This document shows positions 53,783 through 61,235 of a stretch of DNA of 64,000 nt, one piece after another. Origin of the DNA: Deltaproteobacteria bacterium. GTDB taxonomy: Bacteria; Myxococcota_A; UBA9042. The position numbers and the translations under genes are program-made. The stretch is from the NCBI GenBank assembly GCA_020632665.1, contig JACKFC010000005.1, positions 124,001 to 188,000 of the forward strand. Reading direction: 5' to 3'. The notes beneath the pieces were generated by a model. The model was not told where the DNA came from. It searched no databases and saw only the letters and a program-made list of their open reading frames with translations. Each line of letters starts with the position of its first letter. Position 1 is the stretch's first letter.

Positions 53783-55468
53783 ATGCCCTCGACCCCGATT
53801 CGACACCCTTCTCTCGTTGCGCTGCGCGATCGCGCCGCGCACCTCTCTCCGGCCGCGCTGGCCTCCCTCGCCGCGCTGGTCATGCTCGCTGGCTGCGGCA
53901 AGAGCGAGCCTGCGCCTGCATCGGCGGCCCCGCCGACCGAGCCCACCGCCGAGGCGGCCGCTGCAGCCGAGCCGGGCGCCGAGAAGGCCGCGCCGCCGAC
54001 CGAGGCGCCCGCAGAGGGGCCCTCCGGCATCCGGGTCGAGGTCGGCAAGCTGATCGCCAAGCCGGCGTCTGCGGCCGAGAAGCTGGCGTGGCCGGATGTC
54101 GGTAAGGCGCCCGACGATTTCGTCGGCCGCGTCGGGCGGTGCGAGCTGCTCCTGGCGCCCACCCCCGTCGCCGTCTCCAGCCACGAGGCCGAGGTGGCCG
54201 CCGAACAGACCAGCGAGAAGCTGGAGGACCGCCGCGCCGTCTTCTTCTGCCAGAACAGCAGCGAGGGGCTGCAGAGCACGCCGGTCGTGGTCTGGTTCCC
54301 CGAAGGCGAGAAGGGAGCGCTCCTCGACCTGGACCGTGGCTCGATCGCGGCGGTGCAGCTCGCGGGCACGCTGGCCGGTCAGCCCAGCGCGGTCTTCCGC
54401 GGGATGCTCGGCGGCGCCCGTCGCGCGGCCCCCGCCGAGGGCGGGACCGACCTGCTGAGCGCCTTGATCTGGCCCGAGAAACTGCTCGGCCAAACCATCA
54501 CCTGCCGGTCGACCGGATTGGCGACGCCAGTGCGCAGCGGCGCCGACGATGCGGCGGTGCGCGAACGAATCGGTGGTGAGCTCGCCGACCGCCGCGCCCA
54601 GCTGCGCTGCGAGGACGCACGCGGCGGCTCGGTCGGTGTCGCGGCCTACCTGAAGAGGGGCAGCACTGGTGAACTGCTGCGCATCGCCAAGGGCACCGAG
54701 ATCGCGCTGAAGCTGCAAGGCTTCGCGATGAACCAGCTCGTCGCGCGCTTCGAGAAGATCACCGCGAACGCGGTCGAGATCGGCGGCGAGGCGGCGGAGC
54801 TGCGTCGCTTCCTCGTCGATCAGGCGCCGCTTCTGGGCAAACCCTTGCCGTGCCGGGTGCTGATCGCGCCGACGCCGACCCGTGGCGGGCACCTGCTGCA
54901 GACCGCGCGTGCCGCGATCCGCGGCGAACTCGCCGAGGCCCATACCTCCATCGCATGTGCGGCCGCCGACGGCAGCGTCCCGGTCCTGCTCTTCTTCGCC
55001 GCCGCTGCGGAGGAGTCGATGCTGACCATCAGTGGAGACACGGCGATCACGCTCACGCCCTGGTCGGTCGAAGGTGGCCGGATCATCGCCCGCTTCGAGT
55101 CGGTGACCAAGGGCGCGGTTGCTGCGCCTGGCGCGATGGATTGGCGACGCCTCGCGCTCGATCCGAGCCGCGCCATCGGCAAGAAGGCGCAGTGCGAGGT
55201 GCTGATCCCGCCCTTCATCGGCAGCAGCCGGAACCTGGTCAGCGAGAAGCGCACGCTCCTGGGCGATGGCGAACTCGACGACGCCGTCGCCGTCTGCGGC
55301 TGCAAGGACGCCACCGGGGCGGTCGGCGGCAGCCGGGTCGAGATCTACTTCGGCAAGGGGCAGGGCGAAGCCGCCCGCGCGCTCGCTGCCGGGCAGTCGG
55401 TTCCGGTCGAGGTCCGCGGCAGCGTCGCCGGCGCGGTCGTCACCCGCTGGGCGGGCAAGGCGCCCTAG
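53783..55468 (+). CDS. Lipoprotein made of four copies of an unrecognised Cys-containing repeat
   Basis: A 561-residue protein with GGAG six bases before ATG 53783. The lipobox MLAGC gives Cys38, then a Ala/Pro/Glu linker. The rest is four modules of about 100-110 residues, beginning VGRCELLLAPTP, LGQTITCRSTGL, LGKPLPCRVLIAPTP and IGKKAQCEVLIPP. Each module has a second Cys about 45-50 residues later (FFCQN, LRCED, IACAA, VCGCKD), then a beta strand, a Gly-turn and an ending like VARFEKI or IARFESV. The Cys pairs suggest one disulfide per module. I do not recognise the domain and see no catalytic motif. Confidence 0.7.
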   Translation: MPSTPIRHPSLVALRDRAAHLSPAALASLAALVMLAGCGKSEPAPASAAPPTEPTAEAAAAAEPGAEKAAPPTEAPAEGPSGIRVEVGKLIAKPASAAEKLAWPDVGKAPDDFVGRVGRCELLLAPTPVAVSSHEAEVAAEQTSEKLEDRRAVFFCQNSSEGLQSTPVVVWFPEGEKGALLDLDRGSIAAVQLAGTLAGQPSAVFRGMLGGARRAAPAEGGTDLLSALIWPEKLLGQTITCRSTGLATPVRSGADDAAVRERIGGELADRRAQLRCEDARGGSVGVAAYLKRGSTGELLRIAKGTEIALKLQGFAMNQLVARFEKITANAVEIGGEAAELRRFLVDQAPLLGKPLPCRVLIAPTPTRGGHLLQTARAAIRGELAEAHTSIACAAADGSVPVLLFFAAAAEESMLTISGDTAITLTPWSVEGGRIIARFESVTKGAVAAPGAMDWRRLALDPSRAIGKKAQCEVLIPPFIGSSRNLVSEKRTLLGDGELDDAVAVCGCKDATGAVGGSRVEIYFGKGQGEAARALAAGQSVPVEVRGSVAGAVVTRWAGKAP

Positions 55469-55607
55469 GAGGGGGGAGGTTCGCGAGAACCACGCTTCTC
55501 GCGACCTGGGGGCGCCCAGCCCCCCAGAGAACAGATGACGGAGGGGGAAGGTTCGCGAGAACCACGCTTCTCGCGACCTGGGGGCGCCCAGCCCCCCAGA
55601 GAACAGA
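55468..55607. repeat. Two tandem copies of a 68-bp structured intergenic element
   Basis: Copy 1 (55468-55535) and copy 2 (55540-55607) have a 72-bp period and differ at one base in the G-run at their start. Each contains an inverted repeat TCGCGAGAA / TTCTCGCGA, then a second one CTGGGG / CCCCAG. It looks like a REP/MITE-type intergenic element or a double terminator of the upstream lipoprotein gene. Confidence 0.85.
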
Positions 55608-55619
55608 ACAGAGACTCGG

Positions 55620-55647
55620 CCAGAACATGCGACACTGCATGTTCTGG
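55620..55647. repeat. Perfect 11-bp inverted repeat next to the tandem elements
   Basis: CCAGAACATGC, loop GACACT, GCATGTTCTGG. It ends about 17 bp before the ATG at 55665 and just upstream of its AGGAGGGG ribosome-binding site, so it could be a terminator stem, an operator or part of the mobile element. Confidence 0.8.
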
Positions 55648-55664
55648 TCGCTCTAGGAGGGGCG

Positions 55665-56237
55665 ATGGCGTTCGAAGGTGGGACCGAGCCGCGTGTCGGA
55701 AGGGCGCAATTGGCGGTCGTGAGCGTGCTGCTGGTTGCTGTCGGAGCGACCGTGGCCTTCGGTTGGCCGCGCGTCCTCGACCGCGAACACGGCATCGACG
55801 CGATGACCACGCTCGGTCGCATCGCCCGCGGCGCCGCCGTCTACTACGTCAAGCCGCGCGGCGACAAAGACGGCGTCCGCATGCGCTGCCAATTCCCGCA
55901 GGGGCTGACCCGCAGCACGCCGGCGAAGAGCTGCTGCGATCCGCAGGTCAACTTGCCCGGCACGCCCTATTGCGATCCGGCCAAGACGATGTGGGACACC
56001 ACCATCTGGAAGACCGTCGGCGTCGAGGTGCAGGATCCGCAGCCCTTCGTCTTCGAATACCAGGCCAAGGGCGAGCTCGGCGAGGCGCGCTACGTCGTGC
56101 GCGCCTACGGCGATTTGGACTGCGACGGCACGATGTCGACGTTCGAGTTCGTCGGCACCGGCGATCCCGACGCCACGCCAGAGAATTGCGTCCTGCGCAC
56201 GACGCCCGTATTCCGATCGGATGCGGTCGGCGAATAG
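55665..56237 (+). CDS. Pilin/pseudopilin-like membrane-anchored protein
   Basis: A 190-residue protein with AGGAGGGG before ATG 55665. One N-terminal membrane helix (AQLAVVSVLLVAVGATVAFG) leads into a globular part of the kind seen in deltaproteobacterial pilin-like proteins: TLGRIARGAAVYYVKPR, RCQFPQGLTRSTPAKSCCD, W...W around the middle, and RAYGDLDCDGTMSTFEFVG. No prepilin peptidase site (G-F-x3-E) is present before the helix, so it is not a standard type IV pilin. It might be a minor component that is simply membrane-anchored. Confidence 0.6.
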   Translation: MAFEGGTEPRVGRAQLAVVSVLLVAVGATVAFGWPRVLDREHGIDAMTTLGRIARGAAVYYVKPRGDKDGVRMRCQFPQGLTRSTPAKSCCDPQVNLPGTPYCDPAKTMWDTTIWKTVGVEVQDPQPFVFEYQAKGELGEARYVVRAYGDLDCDGTMSTFEFVGTGDPDATPENCVLRTTPVFRSDAVGE

Positions 56238-56268
56238 CGCCGGCCGTCCGCGCAAAGGTGGCTATTCG
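56231..56268. terminator. Candidate shared hairpin between convergent genes
   Basis: CGAATAGC (56231-56238) and GCTATTCG (56261-56268) form an 8-bp stem made from the two facing stop regions. There is no T-run, so termination here is only a possibility. Confidence 0.3.
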
Positions 56269-57146
56269 GCAGGCGGTTTCGCCTCGTCCGGCGTCTTGCT
56301 GCGACCGTAGACCAAGGCCAGCCGCGTCAGCGCTGCCGTCTCGGGCGTCAGCGGGCGGAAGCAGACCTCCGAGAGCACCGCCCCACCGACCGGCAACGGG
56401 TCAGGCAGGGTGAACCGGCAGCAGCGGGCCTCGCATCGCGGCGAGCCGGGGACCTGCAGCGGGATGCCTCCCATCAGCGGATTGCGGCCGTCGAAGCGGC
56501 TGGCCACCTTCGCCAGGAGCGGGAAGCCCTGCAGCGTGCGCTCTTCCGGCACGCGTCGCTCCGGGTTCGGACAATCCGGGCAGACGCGGCTGAGCGTGTA
56601 GGGCACCGCCGGGTGGGTGTAGCGCTCGAGCAGGCCGGGCTTCGGCGTGGCGAACGCCATCGCCGCCTCAGCGCCCCAGCGCTCCCAGGGCAGGCCCTTG
56701 CCCGCCACCGCGGCGACCAACGCGGCGCCGCGCTCGTGGTCACGGAGCTTGGCGAACTCCGGATCTGCGGCGAAGACGAGTAGGCCCTCGAGGCAGGGGC
56801 CACAGCGATCCGCGGCGTCGCGCCAGGCTTCGAAGAGCTCCAGCGCGACCGAGCCCAACCCGGCGCGGACGTAGACCCGGGCCAACCCGACGCGCGCGGC
56901 GGTCATGCTCGGATCGAGGTGGCAGGCTTCGGTGAAGGCGGCCAACGCCTCTTTCAGGTCATTGCGCTCCAGCGCGCCCCGGCCGCCCTCTTCCCGCTGC
57001 ACGGCGCGACCGGCGACCGACGGCACGACGGGCTCTTCCCCGACCGCAGGAAGACTCTGCGGCCGGGGAAGGCTCGGATCCGAACGGTCCAATGGCTCGC
57101 CGCAGCCGAATAGCGCCAGACCGACGAGTAGCAGGCAGGTGCGCAC
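56262..57146 (-). CDS. TPR-containing lipoprotein downstream of nrdB
   Basis: A 294-residue protein from GTG 57146, 8 nt after the nrdB stop. The signal segment ends LALFGC (Cys15). Residues about 55-120 contain two TPR-like helical pairs (LERNDLKEALAAFTEACHLD, ARVYVRAGLGSVALELFEAW). The C-terminal part has CPDC and CEARCC pairs that may form disulfides or bind metal. No link to ribonucleotide reduction is evident beyond likely co-transcription. Confidence 0.7.
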   Translation of the reverse strand: MRTCLLLVGLALFGCGEPLDRSDPSLPRPQSLPAVGEEPVVPSVAGRAVQREEGGRGALERNDLKEALAAFTEACHLDPSMTAARVGLARVYVRAGLGSVALELFEAWRDAADRCGPCLEGLLVFAADPEFAKLRDHERGAALVAAVAGKGLPWERWGAEAAMAFATPKPGLLERYTHPAVPYTLSRVCPDCPNPERRVPEERTLQGFPLLAKVASRFDGRNPLMGGIPLQVPGSPRCEARCCRFTLPDPLPVGGAVLSEVCFRPLTPETAALTRLALVYGRSKTPDEAKPPAE

Positions 57147-57154
57147 GACGATTC

Positions 57155-58153
57155 TCAGAAGGCCTCGTCGAAGGCGACGTCACCGGTGATGCCGACCTGG
57201 TAGGCGGAGACGCGGCGCTCGAAGAAGTTGGTCAGCTCCTGCACGTCCTGCTGCTGCATGAACGGGAAGGGGTTGCGCGCGTTGTACATCGGCTGCAGGC
57301 CGAGGTTGGCGAGGCGCTGGTCGGCGACGAACTTCAGGTAGGTGTGCATATCCTCGAGCGAGAGGCCGGGCACGCCGTCCGAGAGCAGATCTTCGGCGAA
57401 TTGCAGCTCGCAGGCGACCGCGTCTTGCAGCATCTCGCGGACCCGCAGTTGCATGTCGAGGTCGAAGAGATCGGGCTCCTCCTCACGCACGGTGCGGACC
57501 ACCTCGAAGGCGAAGCTCATATGGCAGGACTCGTCACGGAAGACCCAGTTGGTCCCCGCCGCCAAGCCGTTGAGCAGCCCCTTGCTGCGCAGGTAGTAGA
57601 CGTAGGCGAAGGCGCCGAAGAAGAAGAGACCCTCGATGCACGCCGCGAAGCAGATCAGGTTCATCAAGAAGGCGCGCCGCTCTGCCGGGCTGCGCAGCAC
57701 TTTGACGTTCTCGATCGAGTCCATCCACTTGAAGCAGAAATCCGCCTTCTTCTTGATCGAGGGGATGTTGTGGATGGCAGCGAAGGCCGCTTCGCGCTCT
57801 TTGATATCGGGCAGGTAGACGTCGAGCAGCGTCAGGTAGAACTGAACGTGCAACGCCTCTTCGTAGAGCTGCCGGGAGAGGTACATCCGCGCCTCGGGGG
57901 CGTTGATGTGCTGGTAGAGGTTGAGCACGAGGTTGTTCGCGACGATCGAGTCGCCGGTGGCGAAGAACGCGACCAAGCGGCCCAGCATATGCCGCTCCGA
58001 GGGCAGCAGCTTGCTGTTGATGTCGTTGACGTCGGTCGAGAAGTCGACCTCGTCGACCGTCCAGGTGTTCTTGATGGCGTCCTTGTACATCTCATAATAC
58101 GCCGGGTACTTCATCGGCCGCAGCGTGAGATTCAGGCCGGGATCGAGCAGCAT
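57155..58153 (-). CDS. nrdB: Ribonucleoside-diphosphate reductase beta subunit (class I)
   Basis: A 332-residue R2 protein that houses the di-metal centre. Metal ligands are visible in YEEALHVQFY (ExxH) and FRDESCHMSF (ExxH). The Tyr four residues after the first His (HVQFY) is where the radical Tyr sits, so this looks like a tyrosyl-radical enzyme rather than the Phe-containing class Ic type. ATG 58153 follows AAGGAG by eight bases and starts 25 nt after the nrdA stop. It works with NrdA to make dNTPs. Confidence 0.92.
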   Translation of the reverse strand: MLLDPGLNLTLRPMKYPAYYEMYKDAIKNTWTVDEVDFSTDVNDINSKLLPSERHMLGRLVAFFATGDSIVANNLVLNLYQHINAPEARMYLSRQLYEEALHVQFYLTLLDVYLPDIKEREAAFAAIHNIPSIKKKADFCFKWMDSIENVKVLRSPAERRAFLMNLICFAACIEGLFFFGAFAYVYYLRSKGLLNGLAAGTNWVFRDESCHMSFAFEVVRTVREEEPDLFDLDMQLRVREMLQDAVACELQFAEDLLSDGVPGLSLEDMHTYLKFVADQRLANLGLQPMYNARNPFPFMQQQDVQELTNFFERRVSAYQVGITGDVAFDEAF

Positions 58154-58178
58154 CGTAGGATCTCCTTGGGATTGCAGC

Positions 58179-60635
58179 CTATTGGCAGGCTTCGCAGTAC
58201 TCGGGGTTCTCGAGCGAGCAGGCGATGACCTGCGCGTCGCTGAAGGTTTTGCCACCGGTCGCCTTGGGCGAGGTCGTGGTCTGTGCGATGCGGGTCGCCG
58301 GGCGGGAGCGCAGGTAGTAGGTCGTCTTCAATCCACGCTTCCAGGCGTACATGTACATCGACGAGACCTTGCCGATGGTCGGCGTCTCCATGAAGAGGTT
58401 CAGCGAAGCGCTCTGGTCGATGTAGGGGCCGCGGTCGGCCGCCATGTCGATCAGCTCCTTCTGCGAGAGCTCCCACGCGGTGCGGTAGAGGTGGCGCACC
58501 TTGGCCGGGATGGCGTCGATGTGCTGGATCGAGCCGTGGCTGCGCTTGATCTCGTCGCGGATCTCGTCGGTCCACAGCCCCATCGCCTGCAACTCCGCCA
58601 CCAGGTAGGTGTTGATCTGCAGGAAGTCGCCCGAGAGGGTCTCGCGCTTGAAGAGGTTGCTGACCATCGGCTCGATGCACTCGTAGCAGCCGGCGATGCT
58701 GGCGATCGTCGCGGTCGGCGCGATCGCGATCAGCAGCGAGTTGCGCAGGCCGACCCGCTGGATGCGGCTCCGCAGGGCGTCCCAACGCTGCGTATCGGTC
58801 GGGGTCACCCCCCAGCTGTCGAACTGCAGCTCGCCAGTCGCCGCGCGGGTCTCGTCGAAAGCGGTGTGGGCGCCCTCGCGCTCGGCGAGGTCGCACGAAG
58901 TGGTCAGCGCCTGGAAGTAGATCTCCTCCTGGATCCGAGCGGAGACGTGGCGCGCCTCGGCCGAATCGAAGGGCAGCCGAAGCTGGAAGAAGACGTCCTG
59001 CAGGCCCATCACGCCGAGGCCGACCGGGCGCCAACGCATATTCGAGGAGCGCGCTTCCTTGGTCGGGTAGTAGTTCAGGTCGATCACGCGATCGAGGAAC
59101 TTCACCGCCACCGCGACGCGGCTGCGCAGGCGGTCGTAGTCGATCTCGCCGTCTTCGGTGACGAAGCGCGAGAGGTTGACCGAACCGAGGTTGCAGACGG
59201 CCGTCTCACCCTGGTTGGTGACCTCGACGATCTCGGTGCAGAGGTTGCTGCTGTGCACCACGCGGCCGGGCAGGGCGGTCTGGTTGCTGGTGCGGTTGCA
59301 GGCGTCCTTGAAGGTCATCCAGCCGTTGCCGGTCTGCGCCAGCGTCCGCATCATCCGGGCGTAGAGGTCGCGCGCCTTGACGGTGCGCGTCGCCAGACCT
59401 TGCTGCTCCAACTCGCGGTAGCGGGCGTCGAACGCCTCGCCCCACAGGTCGCAGAGCTCGGGCGCCACCTTCGGATCGAAGAGCGACCAATCGGCGTCCC
59501 CCTCGACCCGCTGCATGAACAGGTCCGGCACCCAGTTGGCGAGGTTGAGGTTGTGCGTGCGACGGGCCTCGTCGCCGGTATTGTCGCGCAGCTCGAGGAA
59601 TTCCTCGATGTCGGCGTGCCAGGTGTCGAGGTAGACGCAGCAGGCGCCCTTGCGGCGGCCACCCTGGTTCACCGCGGCGACCGAGGAATCCAGCGTCTTC
59701 AGCCACGGCACGATGCCGTTGCTCTTGCCGTTGGTGCCGCGGATCAGCGAGCCGCGCGAGCGGACGCGCGACCAGGAGACGCCGATGCCGCCGCTGAACT
59801 TGGAGAGCCGGGCCACATCCATGTAGCGGTTGTAGATGGCGTCCAGCTCGTCCTGCGGCGAGTCCACCAAATAGCAGCTCGACATCTGCATGTGGCGGGT
59901 GCCGGCGTTGAAGAGCGTCGGACTCGAGGGCAGGTAGTCGAGCTGGCTGATCAGGTCGTACATCTCGCGCGCTTCGTCGACGGTACGCGAGAGGCCCGCC
60001 GCGACGCGCATGAAGAAGTACTGCGGCATCTCGACCACCTTGCGGGTGGTGGGGTGCTTGAGCAGGTAGCGATCGTAGACGGTCTGCAGGCCGAAGTAGC
60101 CGAAGAGGCGGCCACGGGTCGGGACCAACGCGGCGTCGAGCGCCTCGGCGTTCTCGGCGACGAAACGGGCGGTCGTGTCGGCGACGAGGCCCAGCTCGTG
60201 ACCGCGGCGCACGCTGTCGCCGAAGGTGCGGATGCCCTGATCGAGGACCTCGCCGACGATGATCTGGTCGAGCAAACGGGCGGCCGCGTAGCTCCACGCC
60301 GGGTCGACCGGGACCATGTCCGCTGCGTTCTTGATCAGCAGCTCGTCGAGGTGGTCCTTGTCGACGCCGTCATAGAGGCCGCGGAGCGTGGTGCGGACCA
60401 GCTCCTCGGCGTCGAGCTGCTCGAGGCCCTCGAGCAACACGCGCACGCGGCGCAGCAACTCGGCGCCCTGCAACATCACCGACTCGCCACCGGCAAGGGT
60501 GACGCGAAGGTTGCGCAGGTTCGGCCGGGGCATCGGCGGGAAGACGGGCTCATCGGCCGTCGCGACCGCTGGGATCACGGGCGTCGGAGCGGGGGTGTTG
60601 GTCTGCTGCTGGGGGATCGTGAAGGTGCCGTCCAT
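58179..60635 (-). CDS. nrdA: Ribonucleoside-diphosphate reductase alpha subunit (class I)
   Basis: An 818-residue catalytic subunit. A Pro/Thr-rich start is followed by an ATP-cone (about residues 40-130) for allosteric activity control. Active-site features are MSSCYLVDS (first redox Cys), SSNLCTEIVEVTNQ with the N-x-C-x-E catalytic triad, AVCNLGSVNLS (second redox Cys), GLKTTYYLRSRPATRI with the radical-transfer Tyr pair, and a C-terminal YCEACQ thiol pair that is regenerated by thioredoxin. ATG 60635 has GGAGAG upstream. It is driven from a likely promoter about 210 nt upstream. Confidence 0.93.
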   Translation of the reverse strand: MDGTFTIPQQQTNTPAPTPVIPAVATADEPVFPPMPRPNLRNLRVTLAGGESVMLQGAELLRRVRVLLEGLEQLDAEELVRTTLRGLYDGVDKDHLDELLIKNAADMVPVDPAWSYAAARLLDQIIVGEVLDQGIRTFGDSVRRGHELGLVADTTARFVAENAEALDAALVPTRGRLFGYFGLQTVYDRYLLKHPTTRKVVEMPQYFFMRVAAGLSRTVDEAREMYDLISQLDYLPSSPTLFNAGTRHMQMSSCYLVDSPQDELDAIYNRYMDVARLSKFSGGIGVSWSRVRSRGSLIRGTNGKSNGIVPWLKTLDSSVAAVNQGGRRKGACCVYLDTWHADIEEFLELRDNTGDEARRTHNLNLANWVPDLFMQRVEGDADWSLFDPKVAPELCDLWGEAFDARYRELEQQGLATRTVKARDLYARMMRTLAQTGNGWMTFKDACNRTSNQTALPGRVVHSSNLCTEIVEVTNQGETAVCNLGSVNLSRFVTEDGEIDYDRLRSRVAVAVKFLDRVIDLNYYPTKEARSSNMRWRPVGLGVMGLQDVFFQLRLPFDSAEARHVSARIQEEIYFQALTTSCDLAEREGAHTAFDETRAATGELQFDSWGVTPTDTQRWDALRSRIQRVGLRNSLLIAIAPTATIASIAGCYECIEPMVSNLFKRETLSGDFLQINTYLVAELQAMGLWTDEIRDEIKRSHGSIQHIDAIPAKVRHLYRTAWELSQKELIDMAADRGPYIDQSASLNLFMETPTIGKVSSMYMYAWKRGLKTTYYLRSRPATRIAQTTTSPKATGGKTFSDAQVIACSLENPEYCEACQ

Positions 60636-61235
60636 CGTCTCTCTCCGGGCCTCGCCCGTGGTGAAGCGTCCAAGTCTCGAAGCGACAACTCCCTGGACCC
60701 TCCCTCACAGGAGGCCAACCGACGGCCGAAGCCGACGGCGGAGCGCGCTGGTCTGTTGGTCGTCGAAGCACGGCGAAGAGGGCTTCCCCCCTCCAAACGA
60801 TGCACCCGTCCATGCGGACCAGCGCTTCGGTGCCTTCCGACAAGACCACCAGATATCGGGGTGCCTGGGGGGTGTCAACGCCATCTGTTGTGGTTTGTGG
60901 CGCCGAGGGTCGCGTCCCTGGCGTCGCAAAAACAGCCGCATTCCCGCTTGGTTCTTCGGCCCTTCGCGGGCTTGGCACCGGCCTCGGGAGGGCGCGCAAG
61001 TTGTCGAGAATACGCGCATTATCTGTAAACTCATCGATCGCCTCGACGGCCTTCGCGCGACCACGAAACTCTCACCTGGACGGTCGGGAGAGCGCCCAGG
61101 TCACTCCCCGGATCGATCGCGTAGTGCGCTGGAAATAAGCGATTTTGACGCCGTTGCGCGATGCCGCCACGCGATCGTCACATGGTGATCAAACGCGTCG
61201 CACGATCGTCGATCGCGCTCCGCAAGGTCAAATGA
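60636..61235. other. 600-bp intergenic region upstream of nrdA
   Basis: No credible gene. It holds the candidate nrdA promoter (60850-60878), its long leader (60636-about 60843) and, from 61010 to 61235, a less GC-rich stretch with five CGATCG palindromes at 61035, 61114, 61172, 61203 and 61210. No clear terminator for the antiporter gene ending at 61236 was found. Confidence 0.6.
60850..60878 (-). promoter_or_regulatory. Candidate nrdAB promoter
   Basis: On the minus strand: perfect TTGACA (60878-60873), 17 bp, TATCTG (60855-60850). The predicted transcript has a leader of about 208 nt. The spacer/-10 zone contains a partial dyad around GATATC (CCCGATATCTGG). Confidence 0.5.

Noticed and set aside
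56231..56268. Strong bidirectional terminator between the pilin-like gene and the TPR lipoprotein.
   Set aside because: The 8-bp stem with a 22-nt loop is built from the stop regions and lacks T-runs; kept only as a low-confidence feature.
60845..60880. NrdR boxes in front of nrdA.
   Set aside because: Only a partial GATATC-centred dyad is present; it does not match the acaCwAtATaTwGtgt consensus and no second box at the usual spacing was found.
58125..61028. A long open plus-strand frame opposite nrdA.
   Set aside because: Its translation is Arg/Val/Ala/Asp-rich with no domain, and nrdA and nrdB on the other strand are unmistakable.
61010..61230. Replication origin features (DnaA boxes) in the less GC-rich gap.
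   Set aside because: Only poor TTATCCACA matches (for example TTATCTGTA) were seen and no dnaA or dnaN gene is nearby.
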